A stretch of DNA of 64,000 bases from an uncultured Pelagibacteraceae bacterium. GTDB lineage: Bacteria; Pseudomonadota; Alphaproteobacteria; Pelagibacterales; Pelagibacteraceae. The notes beneath the pieces are model-generated. The model was not told where the DNA came from. It ran no database searches and saw only the letters and a list, made by a program, of their open reading frames with translations. The stretch is from contig CACIMN010000003.1 of NCBI GenBank assembly GCA_902587755.1, positions 124,001 through 188,000 on the forward strand. The letters run 5' to 3'. Made by a program: the position numbers and the translations under genes. How positions within the stretch are numbered: position 1 is the stretch's first letter; each line of letters opens with the position of its first letter. This document shows positions 1-9,935 of this stretch, piece after piece.

Positions 1-791
1 TAAAAAATTCAGATCTTTATCAGTTACTAAAAAAAGATTTAGTTAAAAACAAATACTTTAAACAAATTAACTTAAATAAAAATTTAATATTTGATAAAAA
101 ATATAATCTCATAATAAATACAAATTATTTTAGTCCAATAGCAAAAAAATATTTTCATAAAAAAATTTTAAAAAAATATAATAGTTTTGCTTTCACTACG
201 ACTATAAAACATGAAAAAATTTTAAATAAAACTGCAAGTCAAATTTTTACTCAAAGAGGACCACTTGCATTTTTGCCTATTTCAAATTTTGAAACTTCAG
301 TTGTTTATTCTTTGGATAATTTAAAAAATATCAAAGATGATTATTTGTATAGTTTAATCAAAAAATATAATTTAAAATACAAAATCAAAGGTTTTGATAA
401 AATTCAATCAATTGAATTAATTTCGTCAAGTTTAAGATCTTATTATCATGAAAATATTCTTGCATTTGGTGATATGCTTCACAAAATTCATCCTTTGGCT
501 GGTCAGGGCTTTAATATGACTATAAGAGACATAAAAATACTTATTAACATTATAACAAAAAAAATTGATTTAGGACTTCCAATTAACTACTTAGTAAATC
601 AAGAGTTTGAAAGTAAATGTAAATCAAAAAATTATATTTTCTCTAATGGTATAGATTATGTTTATGAATTTTTTAATTTTGAAAGAAAAACACATTCTAA
701 GTTACTAAGTAAATCAGTTAAATTACTATGTAATAATTCTATGATTAATAAATTCTTTACTAGAATAGCAGATCGCGGAATTAATTATTAA
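1..791 (+). CDS. UbiH/UbiF-type FAD-dependent ubiquinone biosynthesis hydroxylase, C-terminal part (5' truncated by window edge)
   Basis: Frame of ORF 273..791 is open to position 3; motif GDMLHKIHPLAGQGFNMTIRD is the flavin-binding GD motif of UbiH/COQ6 monooxygenases. Confidence 0.85.
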   Translation, partial: KNSDLYQLLKKDLVKNKYFKQINLNKNLIFDKKYNLIINTNYFSPIAKKYFHKKILKKYNSFAFTTTIKHEKILNKTASQIFTQRGPLAFLPISNFETSVVYSLDNLKNIKDDYLYSLIKKYNLKYKIKGFDKIQSIELISSSLRSYYHENILAFGDMLHKIHPLAGQGFNMTIRDIKILINIITKKIDLGLPINYLVNQEFESKCKSKNYIFSNGIDYVYEFFNFERKTHSKLLSKSVKLLCNNSMINKFFTRIADRGINY

Positions 792-792
792 T

Positions 793-1434
793 TTATTGTA
801 AAGTACTATTATTGAAAATATCATGACTATAAGTTGCTAAAATTTCAGCTATTCTTTGCTTTCTTATATTTAAATTTTCTGCTTCTAATAATACCTGCTT
901 TTCTTCAAGTGAAAAAGGAGAGGCCATTGATAAAGCATTAATTGTTTCCTCAAGACTTTGTTTTTCTAGAGCTTTCCAATTAATTATAAATCCTTTTTTA
1001 TCAAATAAAGATTTTAAATCTTTGAAAATAAGCTCTAAATCCATAAATTTTATTTCTTGATCATCATTATCTAAATCTTTACTGAATTTACTGAAATCAA
1101 CCATAACTTCTCTGTATTTGTTATTAGTTTTAATCTCCTCAATTGTTTGAAATCTAATAATCCCCTTTATTTCAATTAAATATCTTCCATCATTTGTTTC
1201 TCGAAAACTTGTTATTTTTCCCAGACATCCAATTTTATGTAAATCAGGTTGTTCATTATTTTCGTTTTTTGATTTAACTGGTTGTATCATACCTATAAAT
1301 TTATTTGATTTCATAGCGTCATCAACCATATTTAAATATCTTTCTTCAAAAATATTTAAAGGAACTGTAGTCTTGGGGAAAATAATGAAATTACTTAAAG
1401 GGAATACAGGAATTGTTTTAGGAAAATTTTTCAT
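793..1434 (-). CDS. Standalone LON substrate-binding (N-terminal) domain protein
   Basis: IPVFPLSNFIIFPKTTVPLNIFEERYLNMVDDAM and IGCLGKI motifs typical of the ATP-independent LON domain (PF02190); no ATPase domain. Confidence 0.85.
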   Translation of the reverse strand: MKNFPKTIPVFPLSNFIIFPKTTVPLNIFEERYLNMVDDAMKSNKFIGMIQPVKSKNENNEQPDLHKIGCLGKITSFRETNDGRYLIEIKGIIRFQTIEEIKTNNKYREVMVDFSKFSKDLDNDDQEIKFMDLELIFKDLKSLFDKKGFIINWKALEKQSLEETINALSMASPFSLEEKQVLLEAENLNIRKQRIAEILATYSHDIFNNSTLQ

Positions 1435-1481
1435 AAATTTTATTTACAATAAAAATATTATTAATCTATAATATTAATACA

Positions 1482-2342
1482 ATGATTTATTGGATCGCAT
1501 CCTATCCAAAAAGTGGTAATACCTGGCTTAGAATTCTTTTATCTTGTTATTTTTATACAAAAGATGGAGTTTATGATGAAAATTCTCTAAAGAATATCCA
1601 GCAATTTCCCGAAAAGCAATATTTTCACGAATTTAATTATAATCAAAATATAATTGGAGATACAACTAAATACTGGTTGAAGGCTCAAGAAAAGATAAAT
1701 GAGGATAAAAAATTAAGATTTTTTAAAACACATAATGTTTTTGGTCTTGTAAATAATTCTCATTTTACAAACAAAGAAAATTCTATAGGGTGTATTTACA
1801 TAGTTAGAGATCCGCGAAATATATTTACATCAATCAAAAACTTTTATGAGATGGACAATGATAAAGCACTTAAATGGATGATGAATCAAAATCAATATAT
1901 TTATGACATACACAATTTTGAAAAGGATGGTTATAGTGACTTTCAGTTTATAAGTTCTTGGGACAATAATTATAAGTCATGGAAATTGCAAAAAAAAATA
2001 CCTGTCAAAATAATTAAGTATGAAGATTTGCTCGATCAAACTTTTACTGTTTTTAAGGAGGTTATAGAGTTTATAAATTTATCTATTAATAGTTCAGAGC
2101 CAATTAATAAGCAAAAAATTAAAAATGCTGTGAATTCAACCTTGTTTTCTAAATTACAAAGCAAAGAGAAGAATGAGGGTTTCTCGGAGGCAATTTTGTC
2201 AAAAAAAGGAGATAAAAAAATTCCTTTTTTTTTCTTAGGTCCAGAAAATAATTGGAAAAAAATTCTAGATACAAATGTAAAAAATAAAATTATTGATGCT
2301 TTTAAAAAAAATTTAATTGAACTATCTTATAGTGTTGATTAG
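1482..2342 (+). CDS. Sulfotransferase family protein
   Basis: N-terminal IASYPKSGNTWLR (PAPS 5'-phosphosulfate loop) and IVRDPRNIFTS (3'-phosphate binding) motifs. Confidence 0.85.
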   Translation: MIYWIASYPKSGNTWLRILLSCYFYTKDGVYDENSLKNIQQFPEKQYFHEFNYNQNIIGDTTKYWLKAQEKINEDKKLRFFKTHNVFGLVNNSHFTNKENSIGCIYIVRDPRNIFTSIKNFYEMDNDKALKWMMNQNQYIYDIHNFEKDGYSDFQFISSWDNNYKSWKLQKKIPVKIIKYEDLLDQTFTVFKEVIEFINLSINSSEPINKQKIKNAVNSTLFSKLQSKEKNEGFSEAILSKKGDKKIPFFFLGPENNWKKILDTNVKNKIIDAFKKNLIELSYSVD

Positions 2343-2396
2343 TTATTTTATTCTTGCTTATTCTAAAAAAAAAAACTAATTTTATTAAAATAATAA

Positions 2397-2471
2397 GCGG
2401 GCATAGCTCAGTGGTAGAGCGTCTCGTTGCCAACGAGAAGGTCGAGGGTTCGACCCCCTTTGCCCGCTCCA
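2397..2471 (+). tRNA. tRNA-Gly (anticodon GCC)
   Basis: GCGGGCA...TGCCCGC acceptor stem, anticodon loop TTGCCAA, GGTTCGACCCC T-arm, encoded 3' CCA. Confidence 0.97.
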
Positions 2472-2489
2472 AAAAAAAGTGAGAGATTA

Positions 2490-2834
2490 ATGAGTGATTT
2501 AGCAAGCAAAAAATGTGTGCCATGTGAAGGAAACATTCCCCCATTTAATACTGACGAAATTCATCAATATCTTAAAAAAGTTGATGGTTGGGAAGTTTTG
2601 GAGGATAAAGTTGATGGCTATCATTTAATTAAAAGTTTTAAATTTGATGACTTTTTACAAAGTCAAGATTTTGTTAATAGAGTTGGAGAAATAGCAGAAG
2701 CTGAAGGTCATCACCCAGATTTGTGGTTTGGATGGGGTTATGCGAGGATTAAGATATTTACACATGCTATAAAAGGTCTAGCAGAGAGTGATTTTATTCT
2801 TGCTGCGAAAATAGATAAGTTAGTTAATGTCTAA
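2490..2834 (+). CDS. phhB: Pterin-4-alpha-carbinolamine dehydratase
   Basis: WEVLEDK...FKFDDFLQSQDFVNRVGEIAEAEGHHPDLWFGWGYARIKIFTHAIKGLAESDFILAAKID; ATG at 2490, the listed start at 2427 lies inside the tRNA. Confidence 0.92.
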   Translation: MSDLASKKCVPCEGNIPPFNTDEIHQYLKKVDGWEVLEDKVDGYHLIKSFKFDDFLQSQDFVNRVGEIAEAEGHHPDLWFGWGYARIKIFTHAIKGLAESDFILAAKIDKLVNV

Positions 2835-4362
2835 AGTGTCTAGTTCTTGAAAAAAGAAGTACTGTATCTGTTTCGTTTGCAAATTTAATTATCTCTTTAT
2901 CTCTTATTGATCCCGATGGCTGAACCACTGCTTTTACACCAGTTTGGATTAATTTTTCAATACCGTCTACAAAAGGAAAAAATGCGTCTGAGGCTGCTAC
3001 TAAATTATTTGTGCTTAGATTAAATTTTTTCATTTTATCTATTGCTATTTGGCAACTGTCTAATCTACTCGGTTGACCAGAACCAATACCTACAGTTGTT
3101 TCGTTAGATGCTAACACTATTGCATTTGATTTTACATATCTACACACATTAAAAGCAAAAATAAGATCTTTAAGTTGTTTAAAGGTTGGTTTTCGTTTTG
3201 AAACAAATTTAAAATGTTTCTTTGAAAATATATTTAAGTCCTTGGACTGAACCATTATGTTTTGATTAAATGAGACAAACTTAAAAAGTTCTTCTGATAC
3301 ACAATTAGTTGCATCAATTAATCTCAAGTTTTTTTTAGTCTTTAATATTTTGATGGCATTGTTATCAAATCCATTTGCAATTATCACTTCTAAAAATAGC
3401 TTATTTAACTCTGCAGCTAAATTTTTTGTAACTTTAAAATTACAAGAAACTATTCCACCAAAAGCACTCACAGGATCACAAGAAAGGGCAGATTTATAAC
3501 TTTCTAAAGGATCTTTTTTAGCAGAAACCCCACAAGGGTTTGCATGTTTAACAATCACTGTTCCTCTACCTTTTGGTAAAGATTTAGAAATTGATAGAGC
3601 ACTAAATATGTCATTATAATTGTTATAACTTAGTTGTTTTCCATGAATTTTTATAAAATTCATATCTGTACCATTTGAATAAATTGCACTTTGTTGATGA
3701 GGATTTTCCCCATATCTAAGTTGCTCTATTAGATTTCCATGAAAAATCTTTTTAGTGGGAAAAATAGTATTTGTTTTTTTGTTAAAATAATTTGAAATTA
3801 TAGAGTCATAATAAGCAGTCTCAGCAAACGCTATTCTTGAAAGTTTTTCCCTAAAATTTAAAGAAGTAGATCCCTTAAATTTTTTTAGTTCTTGAATTAA
3901 TTCCTCATACTGATCTGAAGACGTTATTACAGCTACATCATTATAGTTTTTTGCAGCAGATCTTACCATTGTAGGGCCACCAACATCTATATTCTCTATA
4001 ACTTTTTGATGATTATTTGTTTTTTTAAGAGTTTTCTCAAATGGATAAAAATTAACTATGACTAAATCAATATTCTCAAAATTATTATCTTTTAGATCTT
4101 TTGAGTGAGATTTTTTTTCTCTTTTATTTAAAATTCCTGCATGAATTTTTGGATGAAGAGTTTTTACTCTCCCCTCCAAAATCTCAGGAGAATTGGTAAA
4201 ATCAGATACCTCCAAGCAATTAAATTTTAATCTTTTTATTTCTTTAAAAGTACCTCCTGAACTAATTATTTTAATTTTGAACTTTTTTAAAATATTTAAT
4301 AAAGGTCTTAAGTTTGTTTTGTCAGATACAGATATAAGAGCTGTTTTGATTTTGTTCTTCAT
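2824..4362 (-). CDS. purH: Bifunctional AICAR formyltransferase/IMP cyclohydrolase
   Basis: LISVSDKT..., EGRVKTLHPKIHAGIL, RYGENPHQQSAIY, VKHANPCGVS, KSNAIVLA motifs. Confidence 0.98.
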   Translation of the reverse strand: MKNKIKTALISVSDKTNLRPLLNILKKFKIKIISSGGTFKEIKRLKFNCLEVSDFTNSPEILEGRVKTLHPKIHAGILNKREKKSHSKDLKDNNFENIDLVIVNFYPFEKTLKKTNNHQKVIENIDVGGPTMVRSAAKNYNDVAVITSSDQYEELIQELKKFKGSTSLNFREKLSRIAFAETAYYDSIISNYFNKKTNTIFPTKKIFHGNLIEQLRYGENPHQQSAIYSNGTDMNFIKIHGKQLSYNNYNDIFSALSISKSLPKGRGTVIVKHANPCGVSAKKDPLESYKSALSCDPVSAFGGIVSCNFKVTKNLAAELNKLFLEVIIANGFDNNAIKILKTKKNLRLIDATNCVSEELFKFVSFNQNIMVQSKDLNIFSKKHFKFVSKRKPTFKQLKDLIFAFNVCRYVKSNAIVLASNETTVGIGSGQPSRLDSCQIAIDKMKKFNLSTNNLVAASDAFFPFVDGIEKLIQTGVKAVVQPSGSIRDKEIIKFANETDTVLLFSRTRHFRH

Positions 4363-5987
4363 TACAATTTACTTATCTCCCACTTTATTACCTGTTCTTT
4401 TTCATTATTCATACCTGAGATAAAAATGTTTTGGTTTTCTTTATATGAATTTTTATTACCGAAATATAAACCATTATCAATATTAATATCAAACTTATCA
4501 CAACTAAATTTCCAACCTTCCTCATCTAATTCAATTAGTATAGATTTGTTATCTTGTGTTTTCATTACTTTTGAGTTTGGATCAAGATGAAATCTAATAT
4601 CAAATTTAATTTCTTTATTTGAACTTTTTCTAAATAACTTATCATAGCCAATAAATTTCATTTGTTCTGGATAGAACTCAATTTCTCTCTCATAAATGAC
4701 ACCAAATTTAATTAAATATCCATCATGTGTACCTGATATTTTCCAATAATTATTCTCAAAAACTAAATTTTTTTTTGATACTTTCAGTCCTTTATCAACA
4801 ATCAAATTTTCTTGATGATTAACAAAATTACAAGATGAATAATCCTCAATTGTTAAAGCACAATGAAGAGATGTGCTTTTTGATAATTTATTAAATTTAT
4901 TATCTCCATCTGAGTAATAACCAGCATTTGATATTAATTTTTTATCATTTGAAAATATTTCGAATGATAAGGCACCTGCTTGATAGTCATTAGAAAAAGT
5001 TTTGTTAGGACTAGAGCCTATGTCAGCAGCAAGAATTATTTTTTTATTTTTAAAAATTGCATATCCACCAAGTTCATTAATTTGGTTTTTGAAAGTATAA
5101 CCAAACCTTTTTAAATATTGATCAAATTCTTTATTTTCAGAGGAATAATTACCATTAAAAAAAATATCTTGCTTTATATTTTGCCAAATGAAAGCATAAC
5201 TTGATCCTAAATAATAAATGGTTTCATCAATATATTCAGGAATTAAGCTCTGAGACTCTTTAAACCACTCTCTAATAATTATGAAGTATTTTAAATAAAA
5301 TATAAGTTGTCGAATATTTCTTGATTTTGGAAAGCCTTGATTATCAATTGAGGATTTAATGATATTTTTTAATAAATTTAATCCATTTGCAAGATATTGT
5401 TTTTCATTTTTATAAGCTAATCCAGTTAAAATTATTGCAGCGCATCCAATCATTTTATTTTCTACTTCTTTTGAGTTTTTGATTTCATTTAACAAATGAT
5501 TAGTTTGTTTTTGAATCAAATGATTAAAAGTAGATCTGTATTCTTGGTCACTATTTTCGTAAGTTAGTTGATGATTTGATAACCATGAAATAATTCTTTT
5601 TGCTGTTAGATCGAATTCCCAGCTTTTTTTTTGATATTTATTATTATTTGAAATCCAGTTTTTGATAACTGCTTGTGTTGTTTTTTTTGAAGATTTTAAG
5701 TCTAAGCTAAAAAACCAAAAAAAATTATTTAATTTTTCATAATCTTTTGAGTTTAAATTATTTTGCCAAATTGAATCAATAGCAAAGTCTTCAATTTTAT
5801 ATTTTTTGTTTTGGTATTTAATTATAGAAGAAAGTAAATGAGGACTTGGTTTGTATTCAAAACTATTATCAAAAGTTTTTGATATTCTTTTTTCATAAAA
5901 ATTTGAATTTTGATAAATTGATTTAAAACTTTTTTTTATATTAAAATAAAATTGACCTAAAATGCCTAAGGAATTTATATTAATCAT
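4362..5987 (-). CDS. Heparinase II/III family protein
   Basis: C-terminal GGYAIFKNKKIILAADIGSSPN...HCALTIEDYSS; synteny next to purH as in alphaproteobacteria. Confidence 0.85.
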   Translation of the reverse strand: MININSLGILGQFYFNIKKSFKSIYQNSNFYEKRISKTFDNSFEYKPSPHLLSSIIKYQNKKYKIEDFAIDSIWQNNLNSKDYEKLNNFFWFFSLDLKSSKKTTQAVIKNWISNNNKYQKKSWEFDLTAKRIISWLSNHQLTYENSDQEYRSTFNHLIQKQTNHLLNEIKNSKEVENKMIGCAAIILTGLAYKNEKQYLANGLNLLKNIIKSSIDNQGFPKSRNIRQLIFYLKYFIIIREWFKESQSLIPEYIDETIYYLGSSYAFIWQNIKQDIFFNGNYSSENKEFDQYLKRFGYTFKNQINELGGYAIFKNKKIILAADIGSSPNKTFSNDYQAGALSFEIFSNDKKLISNAGYYSDGDNKFNKLSKSTSLHCALTIEDYSSCNFVNHQENLIVDKGLKVSKKNLVFENNYWKISGTHDGYLIKFGVIYEREIEFYPEQMKFIGYDKLFRKSSNKEIKFDIRFHLDPNSKVMKTQDNKSILIELDEEGWKFSCDKFDINIDNGLYFGNKNSYKENQNIFISGMNNEKEQVIKWEISKL

Positions 5988-5991
5988 TAAC

Positions 5992-6651
5992 TTATTTTAA
6001 TTTTAATAAATTAATATTTTTCTTTATGTCTCCATCATTACTTTTAAATACTGTAGTACCGGAAACTAGAATGTTAGCACCAGCATCAATTGCACTTTTG
6101 CAATTATCAAAATTGATCCCACCGTCAATTTCTATGTCAAAAACCATCTTTTTTTGTTCTTTTATTTTTTTTAGTTCTTTAATTTTATCTAAAACTTCTG
6201 GCATAAATTTTTGACCTCCAAATCCAGGATTTACACTCATAATTAAAACTAAATCAATTTGATCTAATAGATCTAATATTAAATCAATTTTAGACTCAGG
6301 ATTAAGTGAAACTCCAACTTTCTTATTTTTTTCTTTTATCTTTTTAATTGAATTTTCTAAATTATCAGTTGCCTCAGGATGAATAGTAATTATATCCGCT
6401 CCCGCTTCAGCGTAAGCATCTATATATTTATGGACTGGTGAAATCATTAAATGAACATCAAATTGTAGTGAACAGTGTTTTCGAAGGGCTTTAATTACAG
6501 GTGGTCCTATTGTTAAATTAGGAACAAAATGACCATCCATTACATCCACATGAATCATATCAGCTCCACCTTCTTCGAGTCTTTTAATTTCTGAGCCTAA
6601 TTGGCTAAAGTCAGCTGATAAAATTGATGGTGAAATTTGTATATTTTTCAT
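5992..6651 (-). CDS. rpe: Ribulose-phosphate 3-epimerase
   Basis: SPSILSADFSQLG, MIHVDVMDGHFVPNLTIGPPV, SVNPGFGGQKFMP, EIDGGIN. Confidence 0.98.
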   Translation of the reverse strand: MKNIQISPSILSADFSQLGSEIKRLEEGGADMIHVDVMDGHFVPNLTIGPPVIKALRKHCSLQFDVHLMISPVHKYIDAYAEAGADIITIHPEATDNLENSIKKIKEKNKKVGVSLNPESKIDLILDLLDQIDLVLIMSVNPGFGGQKFMPEVLDKIKELKKIKEQKKMVFDIEIDGGINFDNCKSAIDAGANILVSGTTVFKSNDGDIKKNINLLKLK

Positions 6652-6685
6652 TGATTGCTAGATTTACTAGTATCAATTTTAAAAA

Positions 6686-7036
6686 TTAAAATGAATTAAA
6701 AAATTGATAAATTTGTCGAGAAATTTCACTCTCCAAAGGAAATGACAACATTCCCATCACCGAATAGCCCAAGATCCAAGGCATTAGATAAAATCTAATC
6801 ATGTAGAAAAACCAAGCAACATACAAGGGTACCAATGGCCCAATGATAAATGACGGTGTGATTGGTTTAAATAATTTTATTAGAGGATTAGTGTATTTTA
6901 CAAATACTCTCATGAAAAAGAATTGTGAGTCTTCTTTTTGAAAAATATTCATTGCTACTCTTCCAATCAGAGTCCACATGATGATCCCAAGCAAATAATC
7001 AATAAAATATATAAAAGGATGAAAATTTGCTGACAT
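6686..7036 (-). CDS. Small membrane protein, YggT-like
   Basis: Hydrophobic two-span protein with FVKYTNPLIKLFKPITP, resembling YggT family signature; assignment by eye. Confidence 0.5.
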   Translation of the reverse strand: MSANFHPFIYFIDYLLGIIMWTLIGRVAMNIFQKEDSQFFFMRVFVKYTNPLIKLFKPITPSFIIGPLVPLYVAWFFYMIRFYLMPWILGYSVMGMLSFPLESEISRQIYQFFNSF

Positions 7037-7064
7037 TCAAAATTTATATTGGAAAATTTATTGA

Positions 7065-7094
7065 AATAAAAGGGGCGAAATTAATCGCCCCTTT
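7065..7094 (-). terminator. Rho-independent terminator of the symporter operon
   Basis: AGGGGCG aaattaat CGCCCCT inverted repeat 7071-7092, T-rich on the minus strand, just downstream of the minus-strand symporter. Confidence 0.85.
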
Positions 7095-7104
7095 AAAAGA
7101 TTAT

Positions 7105-8916
7105 TTAGTGTGATTTACCAAGAATTGATTTACCACTCGGTACACGCACGTCATCAACCATTTTTTGAGTAGCTTTATCTGGTTCTGCAGTCATTAAACT
7201 AACTACTACCATTAAAACTAAACTAACAGCTGATCCGAAGATACCAAATGTTAACTGTGTAATTCCTAGGAATCCACTTCCACCAGTTCGTACCCAAACT
7301 AAGTACCATGCACCGGCTATTAGACCACCTAGCATACCAGCAATCGCACCTTGTCTATTAGCTCTCTTCCACCATACACCAAGTACAAGTGGGAAGAACA
7401 ATCCAGACATCGCAAAATCAAAAGCCCAGATAACCGAACCTAAGATTCCTTGAATCTCCATTGCTGCAATAGTTGCTCCAGCAAAACCAATTATTACAAG
7501 TAATACCCTTGCAACAAGTAGTCGTTTTGCAGTTTCCGCTTTTGGATCAATGATCTTATAGTAAACATCATGTGATATAGCGTTTGCAATCGCTAGAATC
7601 AAACCATCTGCAGTAGACATGGCAGCTGCCATACCTCCTGCAGCAACTAGACCTGAAATTACATAAGGTAATCCAGCTATCTCTGGTGTTGCTAATACAA
7701 CGGCTTTACCACCCATGAAGAACTCATTTAATTCAAGAGTTCCATTTCCGTTAAAGTCGCTGATAAACATTAGGTTTGCTTGGTTCCAGTTTTGGTACCA
7801 ATCTATCGCTTCCACTTCTGCAAATGTCTTACCGATAATACCTGTTGGTAAATTCGGGTCGATCAATGATAACTTAGATAATGTAGCTAACATTGGAGCA
7901 GATGAATAAAGTAGGAAGATAAAGAATAATGACCAACCTACTGATTTTCTAGCTGCTTTTACACTTGGAGTAGTAAAGTATCTCATCATCACGTGCGGTA
8001 ATGATGCTGTTCCCATCATCATCGCTAATGCTAATGAAATAAATGCCCAAGGTGTAGCGTTCACTGCAGAGTGAGCTTTAGTTATTCCTGCTAAGCCTTT
8101 AGGTACTGATTTTAGATCAGCAGCTGCGTTTTTAACAAAACCAAACTGTTGTTCTAATTCACCAATTCTAGCAACCTCATCAGCTAACATAAAGTGAGGG
8201 AAGAAACCCGCACCCATTTTGTTACTGATCCAGAATACTGGAAGCAAGTAAGCTATAATCAGTACGATATATTGTGCAACCTGTGTCCAAGTTACCCCTC
8301 TCATACCACCTAACATTGAACATAATAAAATACTTATTAGTCCAACATAAACTGCGTATTGGAATGGGATATCAAGTGCAACAGATGCAATAGTACCTGT
8401 AGCGTTAATTTGTGCAGTCACATACGTAAATGAAGCAACAGTTAAAACTACAACTGCGCTAAATCTAGCTAAATTACCACCGTATCTAGTACCTATAAAA
8501 TCTGGAACTGTATAACATCCAAATTTTCTTAAGTATGGTGCTAATAAAGATGCAACAAGCACGTAACCACCAGTCCAACCCACTAGTAGAGCCATATAGC
8601 CGTAACCTTTAAAGTAAATACCACCCGCCATTGCAACGAATGAAGCACCAGACATCCAGTCTGCTGCAGTCGCCATTCCGTTGAAGACTGTTGGTACTTG
8701 CCTACCAGCTACGTAATATGCATCTGCTTGGGCTGTTCTTGATAGCCAACCGATTAATGCATAGATGAATACAGTAAAAGCAACAAAAGCGATACCGATC
8801 GCTTTAGCTGTCATACCCATCTGTTCAGCAATTGCCATAATGATTATGAAACCTATAAATCCTCCGGTATAGATCCCGTAAACTTTAGGCAAATTATCTA
8901 TAAAATTACCTTTCAT
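7105..8916 (-). CDS. Sodium:solute symporter, ActP-like large subunit (VC_2705-type subfamily)
   Basis: SSS-family helices, YYVAGRQVPTVFNGMATAADWMSGASF, TVPDFIGTRYG; paired with DUF4212 small subunit; contains EF-hand-like loop. Confidence 0.92.
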   Translation of the reverse strand: MKGNFIDNLPKVYGIYTGGFIGFIIIMAIAEQMGMTAKAIGIAFVAFTVFIYALIGWLSRTAQADAYYVAGRQVPTVFNGMATAADWMSGASFVAMAGGIYFKGYGYMALLVGWTGGYVLVASLLAPYLRKFGCYTVPDFIGTRYGGNLARFSAVVVLTVASFTYVTAQINATGTIASVALDIPFQYAVYVGLISILLCSMLGGMRGVTWTQVAQYIVLIIAYLLPVFWISNKMGAGFFPHFMLADEVARIGELEQQFGFVKNAAADLKSVPKGLAGITKAHSAVNATPWAFISLALAMMMGTASLPHVMMRYFTTPSVKAARKSVGWSLFFIFLLYSSAPMLATLSKLSLIDPNLPTGIIGKTFAEVEAIDWYQNWNQANLMFISDFNGNGTLELNEFFMGGKAVVLATPEIAGLPYVISGLVAAGGMAAAMSTADGLILAIANAISHDVYYKIIDPKAETAKRLLVARVLLVIIGFAGATIAAMEIQGILGSVIWAFDFAMSGLFFPLVLGVWWKRANRQGAIAGMLGGLIAGAWYLVWVRTGGSGFLGITQLTFGIFGSAVSLVLMVVVSLMTAEPDKATQKMVDDVRVPSGKSILGKSH

Positions 8917-9176
8917 TATTCGTCCTCTCTTTCGCTAAAGCCGAACTCTTCATCGATTTTTTCTTGTCTATTCGCAAACCAGAAAATCAATATTACGAAT
9001 GCACCAAGAGATCCCTGACATGTAAACCAGTATGTCCATGGATAACCGAAAGGTCCTGTGACCTCGTTCATTTCAGCTCCAAAGAGAAAGATGCCAATTG
9101 AGAAAACAAACCAGATTGCCAGTGTTATAAATAACAATCCCCTGGTTTTTTCCCAGTGTTTTTGTTGATTTGACAT
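8916..9176 (-). CDS. DUF4212 sodium/substrate symporter small subunit
   Basis: HWEKTRGLL..., FGYPWTYWFTCQGSLGAFVILIFWFANRQEKIDEEFG; overlaps the symporter start. Confidence 0.9.
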   Translation of the reverse strand: MSNQQKHWEKTRGLLFITLAIWFVFSIGIFLFGAEMNEVTGPFGYPWTYWFTCQGSLGAFVILIFWFANRQEKIDEEFGFSEREDE

Positions 9177-9311
9177 TTATACCTCTCTATTTAGTTATAA
9201 CTGGTTGAAACCATAACCATTATGAGGGTTTTGAAAAGACCTAAAATTCACCATATTAGGTACTTATTTACTTACTTTTTTAAGATATAATTGGCGCACT
9301 TACAAATTTAC

Positions 9312-9935
9312 ATGGGAAAATACAAATTAACTTGGAGAGATATAAAACTTGAGGATTTTAAAACATATTTATTCGCTATGTTTAAGGCGTTTATTCCAAA
9401 GAAAAAAATAAAAACTTTAGATGAATTAGAACAATTTATTCAAACTAAATCTGCCTGGGCTACTCAAGTTACTTTATATAATTATCTAAAAACTAGAATG
9501 GGAACAAGATATGTTCTTCATTTTGATAATGATGAATTTATGTCATCAGTAAATCTTGCTAAATGGAATATTTATTCGGTTGCATTACAAGATTTAACTT
9601 TTTTTACTTTTTCATATTTAAAAGTTAATTTTAATTATCAGGATATTCATAAAGCAAACGAAATTTTCAATAAAATTTTAGATGACGAAATTTCTAATAA
9701 GATGCCGCTAGAAATTATTGATGAAGCTAGGAAAAGTTTTGATGAACGATTAGAGAAAATAAATTGGGATGTTTATTATCAAGACTTACCTTTTAATCCT
9801 AGTGCTCTTTCTTTATATAAGTGGGCTCCGATTGCAGACGAATTAAAAACTTTAGATCGAAAGATTGTTTTAAATTCGATGATTTTAAAATGGGATGTTG
9901 TTAAACAAGAGTTTAAAGATTTAATTCAGTTTTAA
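9312..9935 (+). CDS. Conserved hypothetical protein
   Basis: Long ORF with normal coding composition; ATG at 9312 preferred to TTG 9291. Confidence 0.75.
   Translation: MGKYKLTWRDIKLEDFKTYLFAMFKAFIPKKKIKTLDELEQFIQTKSAWATQVTLYNYLKTRMGTRYVLHFDNDEFMSSVNLAKWNIYSVALQDLTFFTFSYLKVNFNYQDIHKANEIFNKILDDEISNKMPLEIIDEARKSFDERLEKINWDVYYQDLPFNPSALSLYKWAPIADELKTLDRKIVLNSMILKWDVVKQEFKDLIQF

Noticed and set aside
2427-2489. Upstream extension of phhB in the ORF track
   Set aside because: It overlaps the tRNA gene; ATG at 2490 gives the normal protein start.
2302-2544. Minus-strand ORF with GVEPSTFSLATRRSTTELCP
   Set aside because: Antisense of the tRNA-Gly and the phhB start; this peptide is a typical artefact of tRNA reverse strands.
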